Assembly: GCA_964359745.1 (NCBI GenBank)
Contig: CAYHTR010000003.1
Location: forward strand, 1 to 32,079
Length of the DNA: 32,079 bases
Reading direction: 5' to 3'
Source of the DNA: JANLHG01 sp964359745
GTDB lineage: Bacteria; Patescibacteriota; Minisyncoccia; Phycocordibacterales; PALSA-1337
The translations under genes and the position numbers were made by a program. The notes under the pieces were generated by a model. That model did no database searches. It was not told the DNA's origin and saw only the letters and a list, made by a program, of their open reading frames with translations. Position 1 is the stretch's first letter. Each line of letters begins with the position of its first letter. Below, piece by piece: positions 6,983 through 14,563 of the stretch.

Positions 6983-7597
6983 ATGGATACAAAGTTCCAA
7001 TCATCATTTATTCCTAAAAAACCGCTGGTGCCAACAGGTAGACCCGAAGAGCATCACAGTATTAATTTCTTTTTTCTTATTTGCTTTGTTGTTTTTCTAG
7101 TTGTATTTGCTGGAGCGTTGTATGTTTTTATTGCTACACAAGTGTTAAAAGGAAGTATTGCCCAAAATGAACAAACTTTAGCTGCCGCTCGACAAGCATT
7201 TGACCCTTCGCTTATAGAAACACTTACAAAATTAGATACCAGATTTAACACAGGCAAGACGCTTTTAAATAATCACATATCAGTTTCGCCATTTTTTGGA
7301 ATTTTGGAGGAAATGACTTTGAAAAGCGTACGCTTTCAGAGTTTTGAATATGCGCTCATAAGTAATGATAAAGTAAATGTTACAATGAAAGGGGAAGGTG
7401 AAAGTTTTAGCAGTATTGCTTTGCAGTCAGATGTTTTTGGTAAGAGTAAATTTTTCAAAAATCCAATAATTTCAAATTTGGTGGTTGGGCAGAATGGAAA
7501 TGTGACATTTGATTTTTCCGCTTCAGTTGATCCAGGATTGGTGCTTTATAAAAATAGCATAAAACTAGAAAATAATACTGCATCAACAACACAATGA
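6983..7597 (+). CDS. PilN-like pilus alignment protein
   Basis: The 204-aa product has a short basic cytoplasmic N terminus, one transmembrane helix (FFFLICFVVFLVVFAGALYV, residues about 31-50), and then an extracellular helical and alpha/beta domain. This bitopic layout, size and position ahead of a PilO-like gene fit PilN, which binds PilM on the inside and PilO on the outside. Sequence identity to characterised PilN is too low to see by eye, so the call rests on topology and order. The stop overlaps the next start (ATGA at 7594), implying translational coupling. It begins a run of genes that continues to 12852. Confidence 0.65.
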   Translation: MDTKFQSSFIPKKPLVPTGRPEEHHSINFFFLICFVVFLVVFAGALYVFIATQVLKGSIAQNEQTLAAARQAFDPSLIETLTKLDTRFNTGKTLLNNHISVSPFFGILEEMTLKSVRFQSFEYALISNDKVNVTMKGEGESFSSIALQSDVFGKSKFFKNPIISNLVVGQNGNVTFDFSASVDPGLVLYKNSIKLENNTASTTQ

Positions 7598-8124
7598 ACA
7601 AATTTTTAACTCCAATTATTTTAGTGATTGTGGCAGTTGGTCTATTCTTTTTCTATATTGACCCACAATGGCAAAAAATGAAAGTATTACAGGCCACAAA
7701 CGCTGAATATAATAACGCTATAGATCAGTCCAATAAACTTTTGAAAGTTAGAGATAGTTTACTCGCAAGATATAATAGTTTTAGACCAGAAGATTTAACT
7801 AGATTAGAAAAATTACTTCCTAATAACATTGATAATGTTCGACTTATTATTGATATTAATAGTATTACTTCTAAATACGGCGCAAGTATAAAAAATGTGA
7901 AATTAAGCACTCCTAGTGCTGAAGCGGATGTAACTAATAATTCAGGATACAGGACAATGATTTTGAGTTTTGCTGTTAGTTCATCATACGATAATTTTAT
8001 AAATATTATGAGCGATCTTGAGAGGAGCTTGCGTTTGTTGGATATAACCTCCATTTCATTTAAAGCTACTGATACAGAGCCGTACGAATATACTATTAGT
8101 ATTAAAACATATTGGTTACAATAA
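7594..8124 (+). CDS. PilO-like pilus alignment protein
   Basis: The 176-aa product has a hydrophobic N-terminal helix (LTPIILVIVAVGLFFFYI), a coiled-coil stretch, and a ferredoxin-like alpha/beta half from about residue 95, with YDNFINIMSDLERSLRLLDI. The YxxFxxFLxxLExxxRLxxI pattern is characteristic of PilO. It forms the extracytoplasmic bridge with PilN that transmits motor movement. It overlaps the pilN-like stop by four bases and is followed after one base by the next gene. Confidence 0.8.
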   Translation: MNKFLTPIILVIVAVGLFFFYIDPQWQKMKVLQATNAEYNNAIDQSNKLLKVRDSLLARYNSFRPEDLTRLEKLLPNNIDNVRLIIDINSITSKYGASIKNVKLSTPSAEADVTNNSGYRTMILSFAVSSSYDNFINIMSDLERSLRLLDITSISFKATDTEPYEYTISIKTYWLQ

Positions 8125-8125
8125 T

Positions 8126-8452
8126 ATGCAACAATTTTTTCAAAAAAACAAAGTTATGCTACCTGTTATTATCCTAGTAGTTGTGTTAGGAATAATTGGA
8201 TATTTTTATATCTCTTCACGTGGAAATAGCGGTGATTTGTTGGTGCAAGTTGATAAAACTGCTAGTGATCAAGTTGTCGGTAAAGATTTATTAATAGCTC
8301 TTAATCGTTTGAATGCTATAACCCTTGATGATTCTTTGTTTAGAGATGCGGTATTTGCCACTCTTAATGATTTTTCTGTTGAAATTGTGCCTCAAGCTGT
8401 AGGTAGAAATAATCCATTTTCTCCACTTAATGTTGTAATTAAAAAGAAGTAA
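8126..8452 (+). CDS. Small bitopic pilus-locus protein, possibly PilP-like
   Basis: The 108-aa product has one N-terminal transmembrane helix (MLPVIILVVVLGIIGYFYI) and a short extracellular part. The tail GRNNPFSPL recalls the GRxDPF motif of PilP lipoproteins, but there is no lipobox and no secretin gene in the locus. It starts one base after the pilO-like stop and precedes pilB. A role as a third alignment-complex subunit is inferred from order only. Confidence 0.5.
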   Translation: MQQFFQKNKVMLPVIILVVVLGIIGYFYISSRGNSGDLLVQVDKTASDQVVGKDLLIALNRLNAITLDDSLFRDAVFATLNDFSVEIVPQAVGRNNPFSPLNVVIKKK

Positions 8453-8461
8453 TTAATCTAT

Positions 8462-10186
8462 ATGAATATTCTAGAGATACTTTCTCAAAAAAAAATTATA
8501 AGAGAGGAAGATGTTGATGTAATTAAAAAACAGGTATCTGTTTCTGGTTCGCCTTTGGAAAAAATTCTACTTGAATATGGAGTTTCGCCGGAAGATATTC
8601 TTTCAGCAAAGGGAGAATTTTTAAATATCCCTACTCGTATTATCGGAGATCAAAACATTCCTTTTAATATCCTTGAATATATCTCTGAGGAATCAGCGAC
8701 TCATTATCTATTCGCGCCAATAGGATTTAAGGACGGAACTCTTGAAGTTGGTTTTGTTGATCCCGATAACATTGAAGCACGCGATGCGCTTAATTTTATC
8801 GCTTCAAAATTAAATTTACCTTTTAAAATTTTTTTAATTTCTAAACAGGACTTTGAAAAAGTTATTGATATGTATAAAGGTCTTTCAGGTGAAGTGACTA
8901 AGGCTCTATCAGAATTGGAAAGCGAACTTTCTGCTGAAGAAATTGATATTTCAAGTGCTGATACAGATGATGTTTCTACCACTAATCATCAAGGCATGCG
9001 AATTATTGAAGATGCGCCTGTTACTAAAATTGTGGCGACTATATTGCGTTATGCTACGGAAGGAAATGCTTCCGATGTTCATATTGAAGCGATGCGTGAT
9101 AAGATTAGAGTGCGTTTTCGTGTTGATGGTATTCTTAATACAAGTTTGATATTACCAATGAAAGTGCATAGTGCCGTTGTGACTCGCATTAAAATTCTTT
9201 CCAATATGAAACTTGATGAAAAACGCAAACCGCAAGACGGTCGTTTTTCGGCGCGAATTGATGGAAAAAAAATTGATTTTCGTGTTTCAACATTTCCTGC
9301 CTATTTTGGTGAAAAAGTTGAAATGCGTATTCTTGACCAAGAAAAAGGAGTTAAAAAGCTCGATGAAATGGGATTGACTCCACAAAATTTAGCGCTTATA
9401 AAACAAGCAATCACAAGACCTTATGGATTAATTCTTATTACTGGGCCGACAGGTTCGGGAAAAAGCACAACTCTATATTCTATGCTTAATGAACTTGATA
9501 AGGAGACTGATAATGTTCTTTCTCTTGAAGATCCAATTGAATATAGCATGGAAGGCGTTAGTCAATCTCAAGTAAGACCAGAAATTGGTTATACATTTGC
9601 TACTGGTCTTCGTACTACATTGCGTCAAGATCCCGATGTTATTATGGTTGGTGAAATTCGTGATAAAGAAACAGCTCAACTTGCAGTTCAAGCGGCCCTT
9701 ACTGGCCATCTTGTTTTTTCAACTCTTCACACCAATAATGCTGCGGGAGTTATTCCTCGTCTAATAGATATGGGTGTTGACCCTTACCTTATCGCACCGA
9801 CTCTTATACTTGCAATCGCTCAAAGATTAGTTAGTTTGCTTTGTCCTGGTTCTGGCGCGGAATTTCCAATTGAAGGTAGTATCAAAGTTATGCTAGATAA
9901 GCAATTTGCCGATTTACCAGAGGCCTTTAAAAAACAAATTCCTCAAGCAAAAAATGTTTATGGTATATCACCTTCAAAAGAATGTCCAAGTGGCACAAGA
10001 GGTCGAACGGCAGTATTTGAAGCTTTCAAAATGGATAAAGATTTGGAGTCGGTCATTTTAAATAAACCTACAGAAGATGAAATTTCAAAGCTTTTGAGAA
10101 GCAAGGGAATGTTTACTATGAAAGAAGATGCTATTTTGAAAGCTTTGAATAAAGAAATACCCTTTGAGGAAGTGAATAAGTTATAG
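8462..10186 (+). CDS. pilB: Type IV pilus extension ATPase PilB (GspE family)
   Basis: PilB is the hexameric cytoplasmic ATPase that powers pilin polymerisation. The 574-aa protein has an N-terminal GspE-N domain (about 1-140) and a core with Walker A GPTGSGKST at 328-336. It also has the Asp box SLEDPIE at 354-360, Walker B region VIMVGEIRD at 393-401, and the His box TGHLVFSTLHTNN at 414-426. The C-terminal tetracysteine zinc site of GspE/PilB is degenerate: only C461 and C508 remain. A 38-base stretch over the His box is identical to pilT. The promoter of the next gene lies inside its 3' end. Confidence 0.96.
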   Translation: MNILEILSQKKIIREEDVDVIKKQVSVSGSPLEKILLEYGVSPEDILSAKGEFLNIPTRIIGDQNIPFNILEYISEESATHYLFAPIGFKDGTLEVGFVDPDNIEARDALNFIASKLNLPFKIFLISKQDFEKVIDMYKGLSGEVTKALSELESELSAEEIDISSADTDDVSTTNHQGMRIIEDAPVTKIVATILRYATEGNASDVHIEAMRDKIRVRFRVDGILNTSLILPMKVHSAVVTRIKILSNMKLDEKRKPQDGRFSARIDGKKIDFRVSTFPAYFGEKVEMRILDQEKGVKKLDEMGLTPQNLALIKQAITRPYGLILITGPTGSGKSTTLYSMLNELDKETDNVLSLEDPIEYSMEGVSQSQVRPEIGYTFATGLRTTLRQDPDVIMVGEIRDKETAQLAVQAALTGHLVFSTLHTNNAAGVIPRLIDMGVDPYLIAPTLILAIAQRLVSLLCPGSGAEFPIEGSIKVMLDKQFADLPEAFKKQIPQAKNVYGISPSKECPSGTRGRTAVFEAFKMDKDLESVILNKPTEDEISKLLRSKGMFTMKEDAILKALNKEIPFEEVNKL

Positions 10187-10192
10187 TATAAT
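10164..10192 (+). promoter_or_regulatory. Promoter of the response regulator gene, inside the end of pilB
   Basis: TTGAGG (10164-10169) and TATAAT (10187-10192) are 17 bases apart, and the -10 ends 9 bases before ATG 10202. It allows the regulator, pilT and pilC to be expressed separately from pilB. Confidence 0.55.
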
Positions 10193-10201
10193 AAACTTAA
10201 T

Positions 10202-10591
10202 ATGGATAAAAAATATTCAATACTGATTCTTGATGATGACAAAATGCTTCTTGATATGTATTCAATAAAATTTTCTAAAATTGGATTGTCTGTAAATGCT
10301 ATTCCCAATTCTTTACAAGCCCTTAAACTTCTCCGAGACGGATTATCTCCAGATATAATTATGATAGATATTGTGATGCCGACAATGGACGGTTTGCAAG
10401 TATTAGAAACAATCCGCAAGGAAAAATTAGCGGTCAATTCCACAATAATAATGCTCACGAACCAGAGTCAATCTGCCGATATTGAAAGAGCGAAACTTCT
10501 TGGTGCCGATGGATATATTGTAAAAGCCACAACTATTCCTTCAGAAGTAGTTTCTGAAGTTATGGATATCGCAAAAAAACATGGATTATAA
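10202..10591 (+). CDS. Single-domain CheY-like response regulator
   Basis: The 129-aa protein is a lone receiver domain. Acidic residues D11-D13 form the Mg-binding pocket, D56 (IIMIDIVMP) is the phosphoacceptor, T86 is the switch threonine and K108 the conserved lysine. There is no output domain, so it must act by binding a partner, as CheY or PilG/PilH do. It sits between pilB and pilT, overlaps pilT by 11 bases and has its own promoter. A role in switching between pilus extension and retraction is the natural inference. No histidine kinase is present in the window. Confidence 0.93.
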   Translation: MDKKYSILILDDDKMLLDMYSIKFSKIGLSVNAIPNSLQALKLLRDGLSPDIIMIDIVMPTMDGLQVLETIRKEKLAVNSTIIMLTNQSQSADIERAKLLGADGYIVKATTIPSEVVSEVMDIAKKHGL

Positions 10592-11642
10592 AAAAGAATT
10601 AGAAGACCTTATTAATACGGTCATAAAAGAAGATGCCTCCGATTTGCATATATCGGAAGGTCGTTCGCCTTCAATTCGTGTATCTGGTTTTTTGACTCCT
10701 CTGGTAAAAAAACCAGCGGTTACTAAAGATAATATTCACGGATATTTGAAAGAACTTCTGACTGCTGAAAATATGGAGAGATTTTTAGCAACAAAAGAAA
10801 TTGATTTTTCATACGCTTATGTAGACAAGGCTAGATTTAGAGGCAATGGCTATTTTCAACAAGGGGGTGTAAGTATTGCTCTCCGTCTTATTCCCAGAAA
10901 AATAAAAACATTAGCTGAACTAAATCTTCCTAGTGTGCTTGATATGTTTACAAGAAAACAGCAAGGATTTTTTCTTGTGGTGGGTCCTGTTGGTCAAGGA
11001 AAAACCACAACTCTTGCTGCTATGATTGAAATGATAAATATGTCTCGTCCCGAACATATTCTTACTATTGAAGATCCAATTGAATATCAATATGACCCTA
11101 AAAAATCAATTATTGACCAACGAGAAGTGCGAATTGACACTAAAGATTTTAATACAGCTCTTATTAGTATGTTTCGTGAGGACATAGATGTTGTTATGAT
11201 TGGCGAAATGCGAGGAATTGACACCATTGCTACCGCAGTAACTGCCGCCGAAACTGGACATCTTGTTTTTTCAACTCTTCACACCAATAATGCTGCCCAA
11301 ACCATCAATCGTATTATTGATTCTTTTCCGTCAGGACAACAAGATCAAATTCGTGTGCAACTTGCCGGCTCACTTTCTGGAATTTTTTCTCAACGACTTA
11401 TACCAAGAATATCTGGCGGGCTAATTCCATCTTATGAACTTTTGATAAATAACAATGCGGTTGCCAATTTAATTCGTGAAAAAAGAATTTATGAAGTTAG
11501 TAATGTTATAGAAACAAGTTCCGAAGAAGGAATGATAGATATGAATCGTTCACTTGCGGATTTAGTTCGGGCGGGAGAAATTACAGTTGAAAACGCTTAT
11601 CTTAATACGCTTAATCCTAAAACATTGGAAAAATTGATATAA
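10581..11642 (+). CDS. pilT: Type IV pilus retraction ATPase PilT
   Basis: PilT drives pilus depolymerisation, which gives twitching movement and pulls in DNA. The 353-aa protein has the N-terminal segment DASDLHISEGRSPSIRVSG, Walker A GPVGQGKTT at 135-143, Asp box TIEDPIEY, Walker B VVMIGEMRG near 204-212, and the His box TGHLVFSTLHTNNAA. It also has the PilT-specific C-terminal motif NLIREKR (AIRNLIRE in the family), which supports PilT rather than a second PilB. Walker A has Q in place of the usual S. The start overlaps the regulator gene, so the two are probably translationally coupled. Confidence 0.95.
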   Translation: MDYKKELEDLINTVIKEDASDLHISEGRSPSIRVSGFLTPLVKKPAVTKDNIHGYLKELLTAENMERFLATKEIDFSYAYVDKARFRGNGYFQQGGVSIALRLIPRKIKTLAELNLPSVLDMFTRKQQGFFLVVGPVGQGKTTTLAAMIEMINMSRPEHILTIEDPIEYQYDPKKSIIDQREVRIDTKDFNTALISMFREDIDVVMIGEMRGIDTIATAVTAAETGHLVFSTLHTNNAAQTINRIIDSFPSGQQDQIRVQLAGSLSGIFSQRLIPRISGGLIPSYELLINNNAVANLIREKRIYEVSNVIETSSEEGMIDMNRSLADLVRAGEITVENAYLNTLNPKTLEKLI

Positions 11643-11646
11643 AATT

Positions 11647-12852
11647 ATGCTATTTAATTACAAAGCTGTAGACCAAATTGGAGAGCAAAAAGAGGGCAGT
11701 ATAGATGCTATAACTTTAGATGTAGCTATTGCTTCGCTTCAACGACGAGGGTTTATTATTTCTTCAATAAAAGGTGCTGATGATAAGGGAATTTTTAAAA
11801 GAAGTTTTTCTTTTTTTGAACGGGTGTCAAATAAAGATGTGGTTATTCTTTCAAGACAGATGGCGACTCTTTTTGAAGCCCAGGTTTCCGCTCTTCGTGT
11901 TTTTAGATTGCTTTCGGCTGAGACGGAAAATGTTTTACTTGGAAAAACTCTTGAAGAAATTTCAAATGATTTGCAGGGGGGTAGTTCTATTTCAAACGCT
12001 TTAGCTAAACATCCAAAAGTTTTTTCTGATTTTTATGTCAATATGGTTAAATCTGGTGAGGAATCGGGGCGATTAGATGAAACATTTCTCTATTTGGCGG
12101 ATTATCTTGACCGAACATATGAAGTATCCTCAAAGGCCAGAAACGCTCTTATTTATCCGGCATTCGTGGTTTTTACATTCGTTACTGTTATGGTTCTTAT
12201 GCTTACACTTGTTATTCCAAAAATTAGCGGAATTCTTAAAGAATCAGGACAAACTGTTCCTATTTATACCCAAGTAATACTAGGTATTAGTGATTTTTTT
12301 GTGAATTATGGTTTTATTTTAGCGGCGTTATTTGTTGTTGGGGCTTTTTTTCTCTGGAGATTTGTTCAGACGGACGCAGGCAAACTTTCTCTTGATAGAT
12401 TTAAAATTTCTGTGCCGTTTGTAAGCATTTTGTATAGGAAACTTTATTTAGCTCGCTTAGCAGATAATATGAATACAATGCTTATTTCGGGAATTCCAAT
12501 GATTAGAGTGCTTGAGCTCACATCCTCTGTTATAGATAATCAGGTTTATAAAAATATATTGGGAAATGCGCTTGAATTGGTAAAAGGAGGAAGTTCTGTA
12601 TCCGAGGCACTTTCACGAAATGAAGAAATACCAGGTATTATGGTTCAAATGATGAAAATTGGCGAAGAAACAGGAGAATTAGGAAATATTTTAAAAACTT
12701 TAGCCAAGTTTTATACTCGTGAAGTCAATAATGCTGTCGATACTTTAGTTGACCTCATAGAGCCGATAATGTTTTTATTGCTTGGGTTGGTATTTGGTTT
12801 CCTTTTGGCGTCAGTGCTAATTCCAATTTACAATATTTCGGCAGGAATCTAA
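11647..12852 (+). CDS. pilC: Type IV pilus platform protein PilC
   Basis: PilC is the inner-membrane platform on which PilB and PilT act. The 401-aa protein has the two repeated T2SSF domains. The first is around ILSRQMATLFEAQVSALRVF, the second around LYLARLADNMNTMLISGIPM. Three membrane segments are visible near residues 170-190, 215-240 and 370-395. The ending LLGLVFGFLLASVLIPIYNI is the typical C-terminal helix. It starts four bases after pilT. A multi-hairpin repeat begins immediately after its stop codon. Confidence 0.95.
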   Translation: MLFNYKAVDQIGEQKEGSIDAITLDVAIASLQRRGFIISSIKGADDKGIFKRSFSFFERVSNKDVVILSRQMATLFEAQVSALRVFRLLSAETENVLLGKTLEEISNDLQGGSSISNALAKHPKVFSDFYVNMVKSGEESGRLDETFLYLADYLDRTYEVSSKARNALIYPAFVVFTFVTVMVLMLTLVIPKISGILKESGQTVPIYTQVILGISDFFVNYGFILAALFVVGAFFLWRFVQTDAGKLSLDRFKISVPFVSILYRKLYLARLADNMNTMLISGIPMIRVLELTSSVIDNQVYKNILGNALELVKGGSSVSEALSRNEEIPGIMVQMMKIGEETGELGNILKTLAKFYTREVNNAVDTLVDLIEPIMFLLLGLVFGFLLASVLIPIYNISAGI

Positions 12853-12964
12853 CACCCCTCTCTGCGATTACGCAGTTGCTCCCCTAGTCAGGGGAGATAA
12901 TTCAACTCAGACGAATGAAAATCTCCCTTGGCAAAGGGAGTACCTCTGTAATCAGAGGGGAGGG
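12853..12964. repeat. Multi-hairpin palindromic element after pilC
   Basis: Four short perfect hairpins follow one another: CTGCG-ATTA-CGCAG (12862-12875), CTCCCCT-AGTC-AGGGGAG (12879-12896), CTCCCTT-GGCA-AAGGGAG (12923-12940) and CCTCTG-TAAT-CAGAGG (12943-12958). The outer arms CCCCTCT (12855-12861) and AGAGGGG (12954-12960) also pair. The two halves are therefore imperfect inverted copies of each other. It starts at the first base after the pilC stop and resembles a small MITE or REP-like unit. It may also end transcription ahead of the pilin genes. Confidence 0.75.
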
Positions 12965-12983
12965 ATGTTTTTTATTTATCCAC

Positions 12984-13013
12984 TTGTGTTTGTTATTCCA
13001 TATTTGCTATAAT
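12984..13013 (+). promoter_or_regulatory. Probable promoter of the first pilin gene
   Basis: TTGTGT (12984-12989) and TATAAT (13008-13013) are 18 bases apart. Unlike most genes here, the start codon is about 40 bases further on, leaving an AT-only leader (13022-13052) of TTAAT/ATTAA-type repeats. Confidence 0.5.
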
Positions 13014-13052
13014 TACCCCATTAGAATTTAATATTATTAATTGTTAATTAAA

Positions 13053-13559
13053 ATGAATAAACAAAAAGGTTTTACGCTTATTGAACTCCTTGTCGTTATC
13101 GCTATCATAGGTATTCTGTCATCTATCGTTCTTGCTTCGTTGAGTACGGCGAGAAATAAAGGTCAGGATGCAAAAGTTAAAGGACAACTTTCAAGTATTA
13201 GAAATGCTGCAGAGTCTTATTATAGTGCGAATAATAACTACGGTCCGGTAAATACATCTCTTGTTTGTAGTTACTCAGGATCGGGTACAGATTCACGTAC
13301 TGGTATGTGGAAAGATGTTCCTTCTGGTATGAGTGCTCTTACTACCGATAGTAACTGGCCAGGTACTGTAGCTGTGTTGTGTTTTGATAATAATACTTCT
13401 ACCGCTGCTGCTACTTCGTGGGCAGCTATTCATGTGTTATCTGATGATGCTCCTTCAGGGACACGATCGGCATGGTGTGTAGATAGTAGTGGTGCGGCAG
13501 TGCCAATAGCAGCAGTTACTCCTGGTACTAATACTGCAACAACTAAAGCTTGTAAATAA
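13053..13559 (+). CDS. Type IV pilin (first paralogue)
   Basis: The 168-aa protein has a class III signal MNKQKG followed by FTLIELLVVIAIIGILSSIV, the prepilin peptidase site with Glu at mature position 5. Cleavage after Gly and methylation of Phe are expected from PilD. The hydrophobic helix is followed by a Ser/Thr/Ala-rich globular domain with four cysteines that could form disulfides. I chose ATG 13053; an upstream in-frame TTG at 13041 has no support. It has its own promoter and is the best candidate for the major pilin. Confidence 0.93.
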   Translation: MNKQKGFTLIELLVVIAIIGILSSIVLASLSTARNKGQDAKVKGQLSSIRNAAESYYSANNNYGPVNTSLVCSYSGSGTDSRTGMWKDVPSGMSALTTDSNWPGTVAVLCFDNNTSTAAATSWAAIHVLSDDAPSGTRSAWCVDSSGAAVPIAAVTPGTNTATTKACK

Positions 13560-13573
13560 AAATATTATATAGT

Positions 13574-14035
13574 ATGAAAAAAGGATTTACTCTCGTCGAA
13601 CTTCTAGTAGTGATTGCAATAATAGGAATTCTTGCATCTATTGTATTGGGGGCACTTAATTCAGGAAGGCAAAAGGGAAATGATGCTAGAGTAAAAAGCC
13701 AACTTTCTAACATTAGAGCTGCTTCTAATGTATATGTAGACAGAGCTGACACCTATGTTGGACTTTGTGGCGTTGGGTCAGATGACAACTCTAATCTTTA
13801 CCCATTACTTCAGGCATCAAGCACATATCCTGCAAGAACTATATTAGATTGTGGTGCAAATGAAACTGAATATTCAGTAGCCGCTTCACTAAGTGGAACT
13901 ACTGGAACTGCTGCGTGGTGTATTGATGATAAAAATACTTCTCGTGGTACAACAGAAGCTGGCGTTGCTTATACCGCTCTCACTGGCTCCGCTACTGCTG
14001 CGCACACGACTGCTGGTGCGACACAGTGTAACTAA
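13574..14035 (+). CDS. Type IV pilin (second paralogue)
   Basis: The 153-aa protein begins MKKGFTLVELLVVIAIIGIL, a prepilin leader of three residues plus Gly with Glu5 present. The N-terminal helix continues into a KSQLSNIRAASNVYVD segment that closely matches the first paralogue (KGQLSSIRNAAESYYS), so the two arose by duplication. Four cysteines lie in the globular part. It starts 14 bases after the first pilin and ends two bases before the third. Confidence 0.93.
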   Translation: MKKGFTLVELLVVIAIIGILASIVLGALNSGRQKGNDARVKSQLSNIRAASNVYVDRADTYVGLCGVGSDDNSNLYPLLQASSTYPARTILDCGANETEYSVAASLSGTTGTAAWCIDDKNTSRGTTEAGVAYTALTGSATAAHTTAGATQCN

Positions 14036-14037
14036 TT

Positions 14038-14484
14038 ATGAAAAAAGGATTTACTCTTATTGAACTCTTAGTAGTGATTGCTATTATTGGTATTTTGAGT
14101 GCCATTGTGCTTGCTTCACTTAATAGTGCTAGAGCAAACTCAAGAGATGGCAAACGACTTTCTGATATTGCTCAGCTTCAGCTTGCTCTTGAATCATATT
14201 TTGATGCGTGTAAGCAGTATCCGCCAGCAAACGGAAGTAATTATCTTGATAGTAATGCAAAAAATAGTCCAGATACATGTCCTTCAGGTGTAGATTTTAG
14301 CACTTTCATTCCTTCTGTTCCTGTATATCCACCACAAGGACAACCATATGTTTATGAGTTGAAAACTGGATCTAAAGATTATTGTTTAGGTGCGACACTT
14401 GAGAATGCAAATAATTCATCAAAATTGACACAGTGTGATTTTACTGCAGGTAATGGTACCAACAATCATCGTGTGAAGCCGTAA
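14038..14484 (+). CDS. Type IV pilin (third paralogue)
   Basis: The 148-aa protein begins MKKGFTLIELLVVIAIIGIL. Its first 21 coding bases are identical to those of the second paralogue. After the helix it has RDGKRLSDIAQLQLALESYF, then a YPP segment and four cysteines. The arrangement resembles the GspG/PilE-like pseudopilin fold in which the C-terminal strands follow VPVYPPQ...YVYELK. A repeat element fills the space between its stop codon and pilD. Confidence 0.93.
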   Translation: MKKGFTLIELLVVIAIIGILSAIVLASLNSARANSRDGKRLSDIAQLQLALESYFDACKQYPPANGSNYLDSNAKNSPDTCPSGVDFSTFIPSVPVYPPQGQPYVYELKTGSKDYCLGATLENANNSSKLTQCDFTAGNGTNNHRVKP

Positions 14485-14557
14485 AAATCCACCCTGCCCT
14501 CCTTTAAAAAAGGAGGGTCTCCCTTCCTTTGTAAAGGAAGGGTTAGGGGATGGATTT
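14485..14557. repeat. Palindromic element between pilin 3 and pilD
   Basis: Outer arms AAATCCA (14485-14491) and TGGATTT (14551-14557) enclose two perfect hairpins. They are CCCTCCTTT/AAAGGAGGG (14497-14505 with 14509-14517) and CCCTTCCTTT/AAAGGAAGGG (14521-14530 with 14533-14542). The element begins at the first base after the pilin stop and ends 6 bases before the pilD ATG. It shares its outer arms and its CCTCCTTT core with the element at 29837-29890, so these are two members of one family. Confidence 0.8.
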
Positions 14558-14563
14558 AATAAA

